5,797 nt of DNA from an uncultured Bacteroidales bacterium (GTDB lineage Bacteria; Bacteroidota; Bacteroidia; Bacteroidales; UBA932), in the NCBI GenBank assembly GCA_946187365.1, contig CAMHRD010000088.1:1-5797 (forward strand), in the 5' to 3' direction. Position 1 is the stretch's first letter. The number at the start of each line of letters is the position of its first letter. The translations under genes and the position numbers were made by a program. Below are positions 5,212-5,797 of this stretch, in pieces. The notes beneath the pieces were generated by a model. That model did no database searches, was not told the DNA's origin, and saw only the letters and a list, made by a program, of their open reading frames with translations.

Positions 5212-5797
5212 TTCCCGAATTGCTGTTTAATCTCTTCAAGTTTATCGTCCAGAGAGAGGAGGTCCGGTATAAGGGCTTGGCGCGGTTTTGCACCATCTGC
5301 CGGCCCAACAATTCCGGCCTTCTCCAACTGGTCTATGAGTTTGGAGGCCCTGTTGTAACCCAGGTTCATCTTCCTCTGTATGAAGGAAGCAGAGCCGCTG
5401 CCGGCTGCAACAATCAGGCGGGCTGCATCGTCAAAGAACTCATCTCGTCTGGCAAGATTCGTCTCCCCAATGGCTACCTTAAACGGCACGTCCGCCGAGC
5501 CTTCATCCTCCTCAGGTGGTTCCGGCAAATATAGTGCCGTAGAGTAACCAACCTGGCTTGAAATGAACTCAACAATTCTATCTATCTCTTTGGTTTCTAT
5601 GAGTGCACACTGAACTCTGGTCACCTCGCTGCCCGTTGCGTAGAGCATATCTCCTCGTCCAATCAGCTGATTTGCACCGCTTTCATCAAGTATGGTACGG
5701 GAGTCAATAGATGAACGGACGTAGAAGGCAATTCTTGCAGGGAGGTTAGCCTTAATGTTACCCGTGATGACCGTGGTTGTAGGTCTCTGAGTTGCTA
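5208..5797 (-). CDS. ftsK: DNA translocase FtsK, C-terminal part (motor end and gamma domain)
   Basis: Partial: the frame is open to the right edge, so the membrane anchor, linker and most of the motor are missing; 195 residues are visible. FtsK pumps DNA at the division septum and activates XerCD recombination at dif. Seen from the edge: ATQRPTTTVITGNIKANLPARIAF, the end of the RecA-like motor; then SSIDSRTILDESGANQLIGRGDMLY, a hallmark of the family; an acidic linker (PEPPEEDEG, residues 91-99); and the winged-helix gamma domain FFDDAARLIVAAGSGSASFIQRKMNLGYNRASKLIDQLEKAGIVGP (about 120-165), which reads the polar KOPS sequences. A short charged tail ends in QQFGK. The ATG at 5648 is internal and not the start. 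Its TGA overlaps the GTG start of the lolA-like gene. Confidence 0.96.
   Translation of the reverse strand, partial: ATQRPTTTVITGNIKANLPARIAFYVRSSIDSRTILDESGANQLIGRGDMLYATGSEVTRVQCALIETKEIDRIVEFISSQVGYSTALYLPEPPEEDEGSADVPFKVAIGETNLARRDEFFDDAARLIVAAGSGSASFIQRKMNLGYNRASKLIDQLEKAGIVGPADGAKPRQALIPDLLSLDDKLEEIKQQFGK

Noticed and set aside
1..5797. CRISPR array, tRNA, insertion sequence, phage or toxin-antitoxin module
   Set aside because: No regularly spaced repeats, no tRNA-like cloverleaf, no transposase or integrase motifs and no small paired genes were seen; nearly all bases belong to housekeeping genes.

Overview
This window looks like a stretch of core chromosome from a member of the Bacteroidota, most likely order Bacteroidales. 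The evidence is a set of TAnnTTTG-type promoter elements (the Bacteroidota -7 consensus), no obvious Shine-Dalgarno sequences at the starts, and protein families with recognisably Bacteroidales versions: a C1B peptidase ending LPAWDYMF, a PyrE with a VRPKPKDHG loop, a small SRPBCC protein directly after pyrE, and a LolA-like protein directly after ftsK. I cannot name a genus. The region is almost entirely coding. I see no tRNA, rRNA, CRISPR array, insertion sequence, phage gene or integration site.

Layout, left to right. (1) Bases 1-444, + strand: the 3' part of an aminopeptidase C / bleomycin hydrolase-type cysteine peptidase, cut by the left edge. (2) Bases 441-3783, - strand: a tightly packed four-gene run transcribed leftward in the order pyrE, SRPBCC-fold protein, AraC-type regulator, RsmF-type 16S/23S RNA m5C methyltransferase. 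Each junction is a 1-nt gap or an overlap (TAATATG, an 8-nt overlap, ATGA), so this is very probably one transcript. Its last gene converges on the peptidase gene with a 4-base overlap of stop codons. (3) Bases 3784-3931: a 148-bp divergent control region holding back-to-back TAnnTTTG elements. (4) Bases 3932-4552, + strand: a NUDIX hydrolase with a perfect Nudix box and a family-specific N-terminal region. (5) Bases 4564-5797, - strand: a LolA-like periplasmic lipoprotein carrier preceded by the C-terminal end of FtsK (cut by the right edge), joined by a GTGA overlap.

Functionally this is housekeeping: UMP synthesis (PyrE), rRNA modification, nucleotide or metabolite clean-up (NUDIX), chromosome translocation at division (FtsK), outer-membrane lipoprotein sorting (LolA-like) and peptide turnover. 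The parts with an unclear job are the SRPBCC protein coupled to pyrE, the AraC-type regulator stitched between it and the methyltransferase, and the N-terminal domain of the NUDIX protein. I found no convincing sign of a novel defence, mobile or biosynthetic system; the findings below are mostly about gene coupling, promoter architecture and unexplained partners.
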